Origin: Anagrus nilaparvatae
Taxonomy: Eukaryota > Arthropoda > Insecta > Hymenoptera > Mymaridae
NCBI GenBank assembly: GCA_022575985.1
Contig: JAKSXM010000231.1
Location: 1,366,501 to 1,430,500, forward strand
DNA: 64,000 nt
Direction: 5' to 3'
Numbering within the stretch: position 1 is the first letter of the stretch; every line of letters starts with the position of its first letter. Shown piece by piece: positions 1 to 11,059 of this stretch. A program made the position numbers and the translations under genes. The notes under the pieces are model-generated. The model had not been told where the DNA came from. It did no database searches and saw only the letters and a program-made list of their open reading frames with translations.

Positions 1-218
1 ATTTTTTTTTTGAAAATTACTCTAAAAAATTGAGGATAAATTTTCAAACAAAAAATTCTCTAAGCAAACATACATATAAAAAGACCCAAACCCACAGCTT
101 TGAATCCACCAAAGCCTGGGCAATGTCGCCATTTTCTTAGATTTTCAATTTTTTGCTAACTTTTTCTAAAAATTAGGTTTTTTCAAAAAAGTCGGATTTT
201 AACCTGCACTTAGGCCAC
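1..218. repeat. Partial copy of the 7841-8214 foldback MITE
   Basis: From about 20 to 218 the sequence matches, with scattered differences, the right arm of the palindromic element at 7841-8214. Shared blocks include AAAAAGACCCAAACCCACAG and GATTTTAACCTGCACT. The left part is off the window or lost. It is a truncated interspersed copy and carries no reading frame of note. Confidence 0.8.
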
Positions 219-399
219 TTTTTAGACACATAAAGTTTTTTTGACCCCAACCGTTTTTTTTTTTTTAGAATAACTTTTGGGGTTTCTAGATTAATTCTGG
301 TGTTTTGGAACCCATTTTTATTTTAAAAAATCCTTTTTTATTTAACCTACGTGAAAAAAGTTCTGGGTCATTTTGACCCACAGTGACCTACGAGGGTTA

Positions 400-570
400 A
401 GTACGTGTAATTTTTTTCAGCCTTAACGAACGAGTGCAGAAAATTCTGTACTAAGCATTACCGGATGTATATTTTCAGCACACGTCTTACATCTAGGAGG
501 GCAAACAATATTGTATGTACTATGAGACTAAAACCTTAGACAATAGCGTCATAATATATGGCTTTTTAAA
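400..570. repeat. Interspersed repeat shared with 18420-18590
   Basis: This segment starts near an AAGTACGT block and runs through CAGCCTTA, a GCAGAAAATTC block, ATCTAGGAG and an AACAATATTG block to a CATGGCT-like end. The same order of blocks is found at 18420-18590 with about 75-80% similarity by eye. It is an old dispersed repeat of unknown class and no protein is evident. Confidence 0.7.
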
Positions 571-1293
571 AAGTTCGTTTTACGGAGGGCTTGACAATTG
601 ATTCTTACACCAAAAAGACTAGTCCAACGGGAAGACTTTTTTGTTTCACTTGCAAGTTATTAGCATTCTAATGGAAATTAGCAAGAGTCCCTCTTTAATT
701 GATCCTTGCCTTTCTAGGTCAAGAAAAGGCCGGAGGGTGATCAGCTTATTTCTTCAACATAATAAAGCTTCAGGATACAATACGATATCGATAATTTTAC
801 TATTTATTGATATCCTATTGAAATTTCTTTTTGCTTATATCGTATAGAGGATAAACTTTAAAAAAAATCAATTTATTGTATCCAAAATCGATACTATGCG
901 ATACGATAATTACGGAAGCCGCATAGTATCATGGAGAATTAGAGAGAGGGTGGGTAAATAGTCGGGAGAATTGTTGGGCGAGTTATTGGGCGAGTTATCG
1001 GGTGAGTTGGTTTTCGAGTAATAATACATTAGAAAATGAACTTTCTACGTTACTGGGAGGTTTTTGAGGTCAATGAAAACGAATTTCCAGGAGAAAATTT
1101 TTAATTTTTCACCCTAAAACATTTTCCGATTTTCCAAGATGGCGGACATAAAAATGTTAAACTGAGAATTGTACGTTATTGAGGGGTTTTTGAGGTTGAA
1201 AAAAACGAATTTTAGAAGGAAAATTTTCAAATTTTCACCTTAAAATATTTTCCATCTAAAATTTATTTTTTTATAGATATAGATATTTATATA

Positions 1294-1532
1294 TACAGGG
1301 AGTTCTTAAACCTGTAGTAAAGTATATCTATATATATTACAAAATAATAAGCCAATACGAACGCTAAATTTTAAAATATTTATAATCGGATGGTAATTAG
1401 ATCGAAAGTAGATATCTAATTACCATCCATTACCATCCGATTTTAAATATTTTAAAATTTAGCATTCCTACTGGCTTATTTTTTTGAAATATATATAGAT
1501 ATACTTTACCACAGGTTTAAGAACTCCCTGTA
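1294..1532. mobile_element. Palindromic TA-flanked MITE (mariner/Tc1-like ends)
   Basis: A 235-bp foldback. The left end CAGGGAGTTCTTAAACCTG (from 1296) is mirrored by CAGGTTTAAGAACTCCCTG ending at 1530, and the arms continue nearly to a centre around 1410. Each end is flanked by TA, the usual target duplication of Tc1/mariner-type transposases. No coding capacity, so it is non-autonomous. The family assignment is inferred from the TA and the end structure alone. Confidence 0.85.
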
Positions 1533-1859
1533 TACTAGGGGGCTCCGCCCCCTGCGCGCTTTGCGCACCAACCCCCGCAGAGTGATTAGAAAACTGGGTT
1601 AGTTTTAAAAACAAAAAAAATTTGTAAATTTTACAAATATGAGGTTACCCATGGTGATATTTAAATAATTTATTTACATAATGTAATCATGAACATCGAT
1701 TTCGGTTATGTTTAAAAGTTATTTTTCCCCTAGTAGTTGAAAAAGATACATATTTCTATTTCTATTATTTTTACTTTTGTTGCCGCTTTAATTAATTTAT
1801 AATAATAAAAATAATAGTGTAACTGTATTATTGAAGTTTTGCGAGAATTGGCTTAAGTC

Positions 1860-2315
1860 TCATACGAAAGAAAAACCACTTTGTCCCAAAAAGACCATTT
1901 TGGGTAAGAGATTTAATACAACATTAACGTCTAAGGGTCCAGTTTGGCCCAAAAAGAACATTTTGGATAAGAGTTCTTATAAAATAGCGATTGTTTAGAC
2001 TAAAAGGTCCACTTCGGCCCAAAATAAGCATTTTAGGTAAGGGGTCTTATAAAACATCGATTGTTAAGGCCAAAAGGACCGCTTTGGCCCAAAAAAACCA
2101 TTTTGGGTAAATAATCTTATGCAACTGTTTTTAGGTAAACAGAGCCACTGTGGCTCAAAAGGTTCAGTTTGGCGCAAAAGGTCCAGTTTGTCTCAAAAGG
2201 TTCAGTTAGGCCCAAATGTTCCATTTTATCCCATAAGGTCCATTTTGACCCAAAATGACCAGTATGGCGCAAAAGTACCAGATTAACCCAAAAGGTTCAG
2301 TTTGGCCCAAAAGTC
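1860..2315. repeat. Two-tier minisatellite built on 'AAAAGGTCCANTTTGGCCC'
   Basis: From about 1860 to 2110 there are four degenerate units of about 75 bp, each with a GGTCCAGTTTGGCCC-like block, a CATTTTGGGTAAG-like block and a TTATAAAA-like block. From about 2155 to 2315 the array collapses to about eight units of 17-20 bp (GGTTCAGTTTGGCGCAAAA and variants). The open frame overlapping its end (2302-2535) is not taken as a gene. Confidence 0.75.
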
Positions 2316-2679
2316 CTTCGATAGCGTTTATAACTTTATATTATATAGAGATATTGATATATATACGCTTTTTCAAATTTTAATTAATGCTCATCATTAT
2401 AAAATTCCAAGGCTCCAAAAGGGAGCAGTTAAGGTGAATTTAGATGGAATACTAGCTTACAATATATATTCATTTTATGACTGTTGCTACAGATTTTATA
2501 AAAATCTAAACAAAAAATTTCAGAATTCCCGGTGAATTTTTTGTTATTAGTCAAAACACGAAATTAAACAATTTATCTTTTGATTAATCATATCCTATTT
2601 TTAATTTTTTTAGTATCCATAATTTTAATTATATTTGATTAAAATTTTTTTTTTAATTTTTAAACATATTTTATCAAAC

Positions 2680-4000
2680 TTATAAGTCAAATTTTCTACA
2701 AATTATGAAGTGATAGGAAAAAAAGGACAACGGACTATCGTTTTTAGCACATCCAAAAGCTTGAGAAGCTTTTTTTTTTGTAATAAAATTAATCACTTTT
2801 TTGTTTGGCAGTGAAATAAATGAATATTTTGAAATTGTTTAATTGTTTAAGATCATAAAAATTATTTTTGTGTATTACGATAAGAATTTAGATGATTAAA
2901 TTGTTTCGAAATTTTAAAACACGCTTATACTTATAATGAAACACTTTGATAAAAATAATTTTTTTTTCTTTAACATCTATTTAGTTTATACGTTAATAGG
3001 GTCTTCTCCAACTGTGCTCGTTTTTTGATTTGCTTATGCTTCAAAGAATAATTTCAACGAGATGAAGAATATTTCTTTTACTAGATTTTTAATTTTATAT
3101 CTTTTATTGATTAATGTTTCAGTAAGTCAACATGAATTTAAAAGTAAGGTTTTCATTAAAAGTAACTTTTAAATTTTATATAGAAAGCATTATCACAATC
3201 TGATCGTCCAGAATTAAAAGACGTTAGGAGAAGCAGAAAATTAAATCTGCTCGTCATGACGTAAGGCAACGTGCATTTGATACTGTATTTAAAATAGCAA
3301 AAGATAGATTTTTAGAAATTTTACGAAATAAAACAAACTGTTCTTGCCAGTTACAGTTTTTAGATATGGAACCGAGTCGTAAGGCATTCAGGAAAAATCC
3401 AGACCTAACAGATTTTCAAGTATATATGAAAATATGGAACAATAATCCAAGAATGCAAAAGTATATTAAGGACGCCAATTCCCCGCTTTAGTTGTTAAAA
3501 ACATTGAATATGAGTCAAAAACTTTTTATTATTACAGGCGTAATATTTTGTAAAGAAATCATAATTTTCTGAAATTATTTTTTATTAATAAATTGCGTAA
3601 TGTAAAGTCTAATTAAAATTTACTTATTTATAATTTACGAGCCAAGGAGGCTAGTTCTGCTTAGCCATAAACCATTATCAATATTAGATTTAATTTAATA
3701 AAATCATCTGAATAAAATGTAATATGGGAACGATGGGTTAATTGAAAACAGAGGACTCCGTGGACGATTCTATTTCTGTTGCATTTACATATTCTTATTT
3801 GATAAAAACATACTTAAAACGAAAAAGTTATAATTTTGTAATTTGTTTTGTAAAATATTGAACGTTTAATAAATTTTTAGCCTGATGAGGTTGGTGGTAT
3901 ACCAACTTAACGTTGCGCTAAATAAATAAATAAAAGATTAGCCTTGAATTTTATTTAATCTTGCCCAATAAGGTAATAAATTTTGTTTTCAGAAAAAAAA
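2680..4000. repeat. Inverted segmental duplicate of 13370-15190
   Basis: The pseudogene, its upstream sequence (from about 2680, with TTATAAGTCAAATTTTCTA) and its 3' flank (through GAGGTTGGTGGTATACCAAC near 3890 and the TTGCCCAATAAGGTAATAAA block near 3960) are present in inverse orientation at 13370-15190. The two copies are about 9.4 kb apart in opposite orientation. This copy is shorter because of the internal deletion. Confidence 0.8.
3062..3491 (+). pseudogene. Broken duplicate of the secreted-protein gene at 13810-14772
   Basis: Exon 1 (3062-3121, a 20-codon signal peptide), the intron and the start of exon 2 (from 3184) align closely with the intact - strand gene at 13810-14772. Shortly into exon 2 the copy jumps from the codons around 'DVRR' to the late part of exon 3 ('KIKSARHDVRQ' region). 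An internal deletion has therefore removed roughly the whole middle of the protein, with the exon 2/3 junction. The deletion also shifts the frame, and translation from the signal peptide ends at TAA 3262-3264. The displaced frame stays open and similar to the parent to the stop at 3491. The flanks are duplicated as well. Whether the truncated product is expressed is unknown. Confidence 0.85.
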
Positions 4001-4423
4001 ATGGGCGTTTAGTTCAATATTCAACTTCAGCAGACAGGTATTGAGGGTTAGGGGGGGGGCATGGGGACCATCCGACTTCTCTCTAAAAAAATTTTTTGAA
4101 AAAACATTTTTCACCTTAATTCTAAAATTTTTAAACAATTTAAAATAAGAAACAATTAAAGGGGTGGGGGAGGGTTAATATTCGACGAAATCTGCTCTGA
4201 TAGGAGTAACTTGAGATTCTCAGGAAGTGGTGCTTTTTTGGTAACAAAAAACCTCCCGAAGTCAGTTTTTAATTTTTAGTAGCAGTTTTGGCGATATTGG
4301 CGATATCGATTTTTTAAAAAAAGCAGTATTACAATTTAAATTTTTTTAATAACAGCGGATATTAAATTTTCGTAAAAACATAAAAAAACTACATGTAAAA
4401 TCACAATTTTTTAGAAAAAGGTT

Positions 4424-5708
4424 TTTTTATTTTTTGCTAAAAATTACTGCTTTATCGACAGCGCAAAGTAAAAAATCTTCCTTTTTCTAACTTTGGGCTT
4501 ACGCAGCTAAAAATTTTTAAATGGGACCCCCCAATTTTTTTTTCTAGAAGTTACACATTTTTCATGTTCTTACACGTGAAAAAAGTTTTTTTTGAATTGG
4601 GACATCCTAACGTCCAAAACTTTAATTTTCGTTAAAAATAAATATTTTTTTTCTAGTTTTACTCCAGCCAAAATACGGGTTTGGTTGTATTTTCACTGGC
4701 GAATACGAGATTTGCCCCTATTATAGGTTTTTCGGGTCGCTGAAGACCAAAATCGGGGTCATTTCGTAAACAAAGTGGGGGCTTCACCCTTAAATTTGCA
4801 AAAACTACCCCCAAAAAGGGGTTTTTTAAAAAAAAATTTGCATTTTGTCAGATTTGCACCATGAGGGTTTTGTGGCTCACTGATCAAGAACTTCGACTTC
4901 TTTTCCATAAATAATCAATATTTTACCCTTAAAGTAGCTAAAACTACCCCTAAAATAGGTGTTTTTGCTAATTTCGTAATTTTAGCATCCAGGATATGCT
5001 CATATGGGTTTTTTGGGTCGCAAATCAAGAATTTCGACTTATTTTTCATAAATTATCAATATTTAATCACAAAAAAGGAGTCAAAATTCTTTATTAGCGA
5101 CCCAAAAAACCTATATGGGTATATTCCGTATGCTGAAAGTAGGAAAATAGCAAAAACACCCATTTTAGGGGTAGTATTAGCTGTTTTAGGGGTAGTTTTA
5201 GCTACTTTAAGGGTAAAATATTGATTATTTATGAAAAAGAAGTCTATATTCTTGATCAAATCAAAAGGTTCAAATCTGAGCGCACAAAATGCAAATATGT
5301 TTTTAAAAAACCCCTTTTTGGGGGTAGTTTTTGCAAATTTAAGGGTGAAGCCCCCACTTTGTTTACGAAATGACCCCGATTTTGGTCTTCAGCGACCCAA
5401 AAAACCTATAATAGAGCAAATCTCGTATTCGCCAGTGAAAATACAACCAAACCCGTATTTTGACTGGAGTAAAACTAGAAAAAAAATATTTATTTTTAAC
5501 GAAAATTAAAGTTTTGGAGGTTGGGATGTCCCAATTCAAAAAAAACTTTTTTCACATAAAAGTACATGAAAAATGTGTAACTTCTAGAAAAAAAAATTCG
5601 GGGGTCCCATTTAAAAATTTTTTCTTGCGCTAGCCCAAAGTTAGCAAAAGGAAGACTTTCTACTTTGCGCTGTCGATAAAGCAGTAATTTTTAGAAAAAA
5701 ATAAAATA
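4424..5708. mobile_element. 1.28-kb foldback element A
   Basis: A long imperfect palindrome centred near 5065. The outer ends carry CTAAAAATTACTGCTTTATC (4437 onward) and its complement near 5675-5700. The GACCCCGATTTTGGTCTTC block and the motif GACCCAAAAAACC appear in both arms in opposite senses. Each arm also contains shorter direct sub-repeats ending in AAAACTACCCC. Open frames at 5056-5259 and 5231-5509 are products of this repeat and not genes. Confidence 0.85.
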
Positions 5709-5710
5709 CC

Positions 5711-6055
5711 CTGCCAACTAGCTGGCACTAAGGTTCCTCAAATAATGAGCTTAATACTTCAATATGCCACAGATATCACCGATTACAACCATGCAATCAT
5801 ACATACATTTCTCTCTTAATTCCATAATACTTGTGAAATATCACCGGTTACAATATTTTCAGATATTAGTACTTTCATGGAATTATATGAGGTATTACAC
5901 TAAAATAAAAAAAATATTGCAGTTTTTTAATTTTTTTGTTTTGGTTCCTCATAGAGGAACCTTTGTGATAGATGAAATTTTGATTTTTGATTTTTTGGCA
6001 TATAAGCACGTTTTGGGACCTCAGGAAGCTAAAAAACCGGTTTTCAAAAAAATTC

Positions 6056-6095
<40 letters not shown>

Positions 6096-7187
6096 ACCGG
6101 TGAAATTTCACAATTATTATGGAATTAAGACCTAATTTTTTTTTCAAACATTTTTTCATCAAAAAATCTCAAACTACTTTTTTTTTTTTTTAATTTGGAT
6201 GTAATACCTCATTTATTTCCATGAAAGTACTTATATTTGAAAGTACGATTTTTACTCGATATCTCGAATCTGATAACTAATTTTTTGAAAATTTTTTTCT
6301 CAAGATTTTTTTCACCAAAAAATACAAAAAAAACTTTTTTTTTTTTTATTTTTGGATGTAGTACCTAATTGATTTCTATGAGAGTACTAGTTTTAGAAAT
6401 ATCGTTTATAGTAATTTTTTGGACCTGAAACTTAATTATTTCAAAATTTTTTTCTCAAAATTAAAAAAACAAAAAAATTAAAAAATCTGTAATATTTTTT
6501 TTTTTTTTTAGTGTAATACTTCCTTTAATTCCATGAAAGTACTAATATTTGAAAATTTTGCAATCGGTGGTATTTAACAACCATTATGGAATTAAGATCT
6601 AATTTTTTTTTTCAAAAATTTTTTCACCAAGAGATTTTAAAATACTTTTTTTTTTTTTAATTTAGGTGTAATACCTCATTTATTTCCATAAAAGTACTTA
6701 TATTTGAAAGTATGGTTTTTACTCGATATCTCAAATCTGATAATTAATTTTTTGAAAATTTTTTTCCCAAAATTTTTTTCACAAAAAAATACAAAGAATA
6801 CCAAATTTTTTTTTTGTTCGGACGTAGTACCTAATTAATTTCTATGAGAGTACTAGTTTTAGAAAGCTTATTCAGTAATTTTTTGGATCTGATACCGAAT
6901 TTTTTCAAAATTTTTTTCTCAATATTAATAAAACAAAAAAATTAAAAAATCTGTAATATTGTTTTTTTTTTAAGTGTAATACCTAGTTTATTGAAAATTT
7001 TTTTCTAAAAATTTGATAAATAAAAAAAATTAAATCATAGCAACATTTTTTTTCTTTTAAAATACGGTATTTAATATTTTTTTATGAAATACTGATATCT
7101 CAAATTATAATTTTTATTAGATAAAATAGACCATTATAAATATTTTGCTATTGTTAATGAGGAACCATAGTGCCAATCACTTGGCAG
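5711..7187. mobile_element. TIR element holding tandem 'TTTCCATGAAAGTACT' repeats and a (GT)n run
   Basis: Ends are inverted repeats: CTGCCAACTAGCTGGCACTA then GGTTCCTC at 5711-5738, mirrored by GAGGAACCATAGTGCC...TTGGCAG at 7160-7187. The body holds degenerate tandem units of about 420 bp, each with TAATACCTCATTTATTTCCAT, CTCGATATCTCGAATCTGAT and GGACGTAGTACCTAATT blocks. A (GT)n run lies at 6058-6086. Related material is at 18180-18420, 55560-55920 and 62380-64000. No transposase frame is visible, so I regard it as non-autonomous, of unknown class. Confidence 0.8.
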
Positions 7188-7836
7188 CGTTTTTTAATAG
7201 TTCTGCCCTTGAATATTTAAACAATATGTTATAAATGTTTCTTAAAATAAATTAAATAAATGAATTTTTACTCTTCAGCCATTGAACATTTTAGCAAAGT
7301 ATTGCTTATGATACGTAAATTTTCATTTATCGAATTTTGAATGTTTTGGAGATAATGTTTAAAATCATCTAATGCATTTTGATTATTGAGCAAGTATGTT
7401 CGACTAGCAAGAAGAAGTCTCTAAAATAATTAAGTTTTTAGAAAAAAAAATACTAACATCACTTAAAAATAAATTCTTTTTAGGCAAGGCTATAATTCAC
7501 AAATTTGTTTACTAGTTTCATGATATTAAAAATTAAAAATTAAAAATAAAAATAATTTTTCATATAAATTTATTAGTTATAAAAAATTTTAAAAATATAA
7601 TTTATTTACGAGGTGTAAGCTATTTTCAGATGCTTAAGTTGAGCCAGTATTTTAATTTGTTTATTAGCTCGAGCATTTGAAATAGAAAATGCATTACTCT
7701 AAAATAAATAATAATATTTAATGTATTTTAACACTAAAGATAATATTTTATTAAAAACTAAAATTCTCAAATTTGTGTGACAATCATATTTTTGCATTCG
7801 TCTCCATAAAGTCTCCGTAATTTCAAATAAATTTTT

Positions 7837-8218
7837 TTAAGGGGCAGTGCAGGTTAAAATCCGACTTTTTTGAAAAAACCTAATTTTCAGAAAATGTAAA
7901 CAAAAAATTGAAAATACAAGAAAATGACAAGATTGCCAAGACTTTGGCGGATTCAAAACTGTGGGCTTGGGTCTTTTTATAATATGTTTGCTCGGAGAAT
8001 TTTTTCTTTGAAAATTTATCCTTAATTTTTTATTTTTTATTTTTTAAAGAAAAAATTCTCCGAGCAAACATATTATAAAAAGACCCAAACCCACAGTTTT
8101 GAATCCGCCAAAGTCTTGGCAATCTTGTCATTTTCTTGTATTTTCAATTTTTTGTTAACATTTTCTGAAAACTAGGTTTTTTCAAAAAACTCGGATTTTA
8201 ACCTGCACTGCCCCTTAA
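7837..8218. mobile_element. Perfectly bounded 374-bp palindromic MITE with TTAA flanks (piggyBac-like)
   Basis: The element runs from GGGGCAGTGCAGGTTAAAAT at 7841 to its complement ending CACTGCCCC at 8214. TTAA lies directly on each side (7837-7840 and 8215-8218). The two arms pair over nearly their whole length around a short AT spacer near 8030. TTAA duplication is the signature of piggyBac-type transposases. No coding frame. A second, partial copy occupies 1-218. Confidence 0.9.
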
Positions 8219-8979
8219 ATTTAGCATAATTTAACTGGCAATAATAATTTTACGGAAATATTTTGATATTAAAATTCAATTAAAGTACTCATTTTCTTGA
8301 AAATTATGTTTGCATGAAAAAATTTGTTTTACCTTTTTGGTTTAAAAATGATTATTGCACCAAAAAAATCTTCAAATAAAAAAATTTTTTTTACACTAAA
8401 AAACTTTCTACGTATTAAATGAAATAGTAGAATTTTTTACATAATTTTTAGACGCCATAATCTTACCAGAGAAAAAAAGCAATTTTAGGCTTGCAAAAAT
8501 TTTATGGGCTTAAGTACACTATTATGAAATTATTTTTTGGAAAACCACTTTTTGTTTTTGCAGTATTCAAAAATTATTTTTTTATAGAAACCAGTAACTT
8601 ATTTAAAAAATTTTTAACTTTTTAATATGGATATTAAATTATTCCATATTTGCACTAAATATTTAAAAAATTTTATAAATAAATAATAAAGGTTATAACT
8701 AACAATGCAACCGTATGAAGTTAGTTATTATTTTATTTTATTATTGATATTATTGGAAATTTCGGAATTATCGTCACCAAAGTTTGTTTATATTTATGTA
8801 ATAATAAATGGGTAATAAAAATAAATTTTGCATCCTATACATCAGAACAAAATTTAAAAAAAATTGAATAATTACTGTTTGTAATTATTTTTTAATCATT
8901 TTCTCATTTTATTTTTTAAAACTTAATATTTTTGACAGAAAAATAATGTAAATGCATATTTTTAATATTAAAATTAATT

Positions 8980-9960
8980 TTAAAATAGATTCAGTTTTTT
9001 CAGAATTTTCGTAAGCAATTTCGTATTAGATTCTTGAAATTTATCTAATTTCGAAGTCTCAATATTTTTAATATTTCTAGCGATAAAATCCAATGTTGAT
9101 TCAAGTAACACATTCGCGTTTAAATTATCTGCCAATATTATAAGATCTACACAATTTTCCAGGTTAACGTTGTACAAGAGACTATTTTCAAATTTTTCTT
9201 TCAGATCTTTAATCCCATATTTCGATGCTGCACCTAAAATTTCTTTAAGCTCTTCATAATAAAGATCTGGAATTACTCCAGTATAAATGTATTTTAATAA
9301 AAGCTTCATTGTTTCATAGGTCGTATCAGTGAATTCGATTTCATCAGTTGTTTCATTTAACATTGAACGAAAATATGAGCTTTTTAATGAAAGCACGGCT
9401 TTATGTGCTTTTAGTGATCTGTCGCTAAATTTCAAAACAATGTCGGAATATTTATCTAAATCTTCTAAATTTATTTTTAATACCTCGTCTTTAACTATGC
9501 TGCAATTTCCCAAACTTTGATTCATGTTGAATGTCATATAGAATAAAATCATTAGTGAAGAATTCCAGCTGTGCAAGAAATTTTCTTGAATACTCCAAAT
9601 TTCATCAAGATACGTAACTTTTTTATTGTGTGATATTTCATCGAAAGATTTTTGTTCCAAATTTTTATCTACCAAACAAGCTTCCCAAAAAAACAAGTGA
9701 AATCCTATCACATCGTTGAATTTTATTTCTAACTTAAGATCTGGTTGACCGGAAGGATATGGAGATACGATCAGTTTCCATTTTAATACATCGGTTTTTA
9801 AATTCAGTGTAAATTCTTCTGATTCATAATTTTTATTTTTACGAAAATCAAAATTTTTAAATACGCACTTGCATACTACACGATAACTTGGTTGTGTTTC
9901 AAATAAAGTATGATTTCTTAAGGCACCTAATTTTTCTTTGGGGAATCCTAATTTTTCCAT
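8980..9960 (-). CDS. MATH/BTB-BACK protein, speckle-type POZ-like (single exon)
   Basis: A 326-residue intact frame. The first ~150 residues are a weak MATH-like region, poor at its start. A BTB/POZ domain follows from about residue 170, with 'YSDIVLKFSDRSLKAHKAVL' and 'SSYFRSML', then 'MKLLLKYIYTGVI' and a BACK-like helical tail with 'ILGAASKYGIKDLKEKFE'. SPOP/roadkill-family proteins use MATH to hold substrates and BTB to bind Cullin-3 in a ubiquitin ligase. That activity is family knowledge, not shown here. The lack of introns suggests a retrocopy or a member of a lineage-expanded set. An inverted-repeat element begins only about 35 bp upstream of the start codon and would supply its promoter region. 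Confidence 0.9.
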   Translation of the reverse strand: MEKLGFPKEKLGALRNHTLFETQPSYRVVCKCVFKNFDFRKNKNYESEEFTLNLKTDVLKWKLIVSPYPSGQPDLKLEIKFNDVIGFHLFFWEACLVDKNLEQKSFDEISHNKKVTYLDEIWSIQENFLHSWNSSLMILFYMTFNMNQSLGNCSIVKDEVLKINLEDLDKYSDIVLKFSDRSLKAHKAVLSLKSSYFRSMLNETTDEIEFTDTTYETMKLLLKYIYTGVIPDLYYEELKEILGAASKYGIKDLKEKFENSLLYNVNLENCVDLIILADNLNANVLLESTLDFIARNIKNIETSKLDKFQESNTKLLTKILKKLNLF

Positions 9961-9994
9961 GATGAGCTCAAGTATATAATATTATTATAATATA

Positions 9995-11056
9995 TGTATA
10001 TTAGAGAGGACCTATTTTTGGACTTTGTGGAAAAACTTTGCTCCCCGGGTTTTTTTGTGAAGTTTTGGTTATAAAAAGTTCCCAGTTCCAAGGATTTTGC
10101 CTTAGCCCTGCAAAAACACGTAGCTGTAACCACATCAATTTTCCCATTTAAATAACATGGGAATTTTGAGTTTTTAGCATTACAAATTTTCACAAAAGCC
10201 AAAAAGCGTTTTAAAATGCTAATTTTTACTGGAAAACATACTTTTATATGTTGTAAAGACATACAAACCGCCCTGCATTCATTCCAAAGGGAATTTTGGG
10301 GCTAGAAACGCAAATTTACATTTTTGCTCAATCTTATAAAACAGGGTTTTTCGGTAATTTTCGATAAAAAGCTACAACCTTAAAAATTAACCAAAACACT
10401 TCTGGTTGGTTCACTTTTTTTGGTGTTAGTGTCACCTTTCAAACGACGTAAGCCGTATATTTAAATCACTGTTTCTTTTAGCGCTGTAGTTAATTAACCT
10501 ACTGGTAATTTTTGACCCGAAATGACCAATTTTTAAATTTATTTAAATTGCTGCCAAAATTGTAAATTTTTACGGAATTGAGTTTTAAAGGCCTTAATAT
10601 TTTTTTACAAGCTTCAAGTTTCCAAAAATTTTTTACTCATCTCTTTTCTTTAATTAGTTTTTAAGATATTACTTTTCAAAGATAATGATAAAAATTGACT
10701 TTTTTTGAAAACCCTGAAATTGGGACTCGGTAAATTTGCGTTTCTAGCCCCAAAATTCCCTTTGGAATGAATGCAGGGCGGTTTGTATGTCTTTACAACA
10801 TATAAAAGTATGTTTTCCAGTAAAAATTAGCATTTTAAAACGCTTTTTGGCTTTTGTAAAAATTTTTATAGCTAAAAACTCAAAATTCCCATGTTATTTA
10901 AATGGGAAAATTGATGTGGTTACAGGCACGTGTTTTTGCAGGGCTAAAGCAAAATCCTTGGAACTGGAAACTTTTTATGACTAAAACTTCACAAAAAAAC
11001 CCGGGGAGCAAAGTTTTTCCACAAAGTCCAAAAATAGGTCCACTCTAATGTATATA
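9995..11056. mobile_element. 1.06-kb foldback element B
   Basis: The left arm (about 9995-10325) and right arm (about 10727-11056) are inverted copies, both containing GGACCTATTTTTGGACTTTG, CCCCGGGTTTTTTTGTGAAG and AATTCCCTTTGGAATGAATG in opposite senses. About 400 bp of unrelated AT-rich DNA separates them. The two open frames of about 100 and 65 codons (9948-10262 - and 10787-10984 +) are the same arm translated twice and are not annotated as genes. Confidence 0.85.
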
Positions 11057-11059
11057 TTG

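Noticed and set aside
5764..6162. Open frames on both strands with runs of Cys-Val or Thr-His
   Set aside because: They are the two strands of a (GT)n microsatellite inside the 5711-7187 repeat. The same happens at 62352-62570.
9948..10984. Two very similar proteins starting MSLQHIKVCFPVKISILKRF
   Set aside because: They are translations of the two arms of one foldback element, with no domain or promoter. Similarity reflects the inverted repeat, not a gene family.
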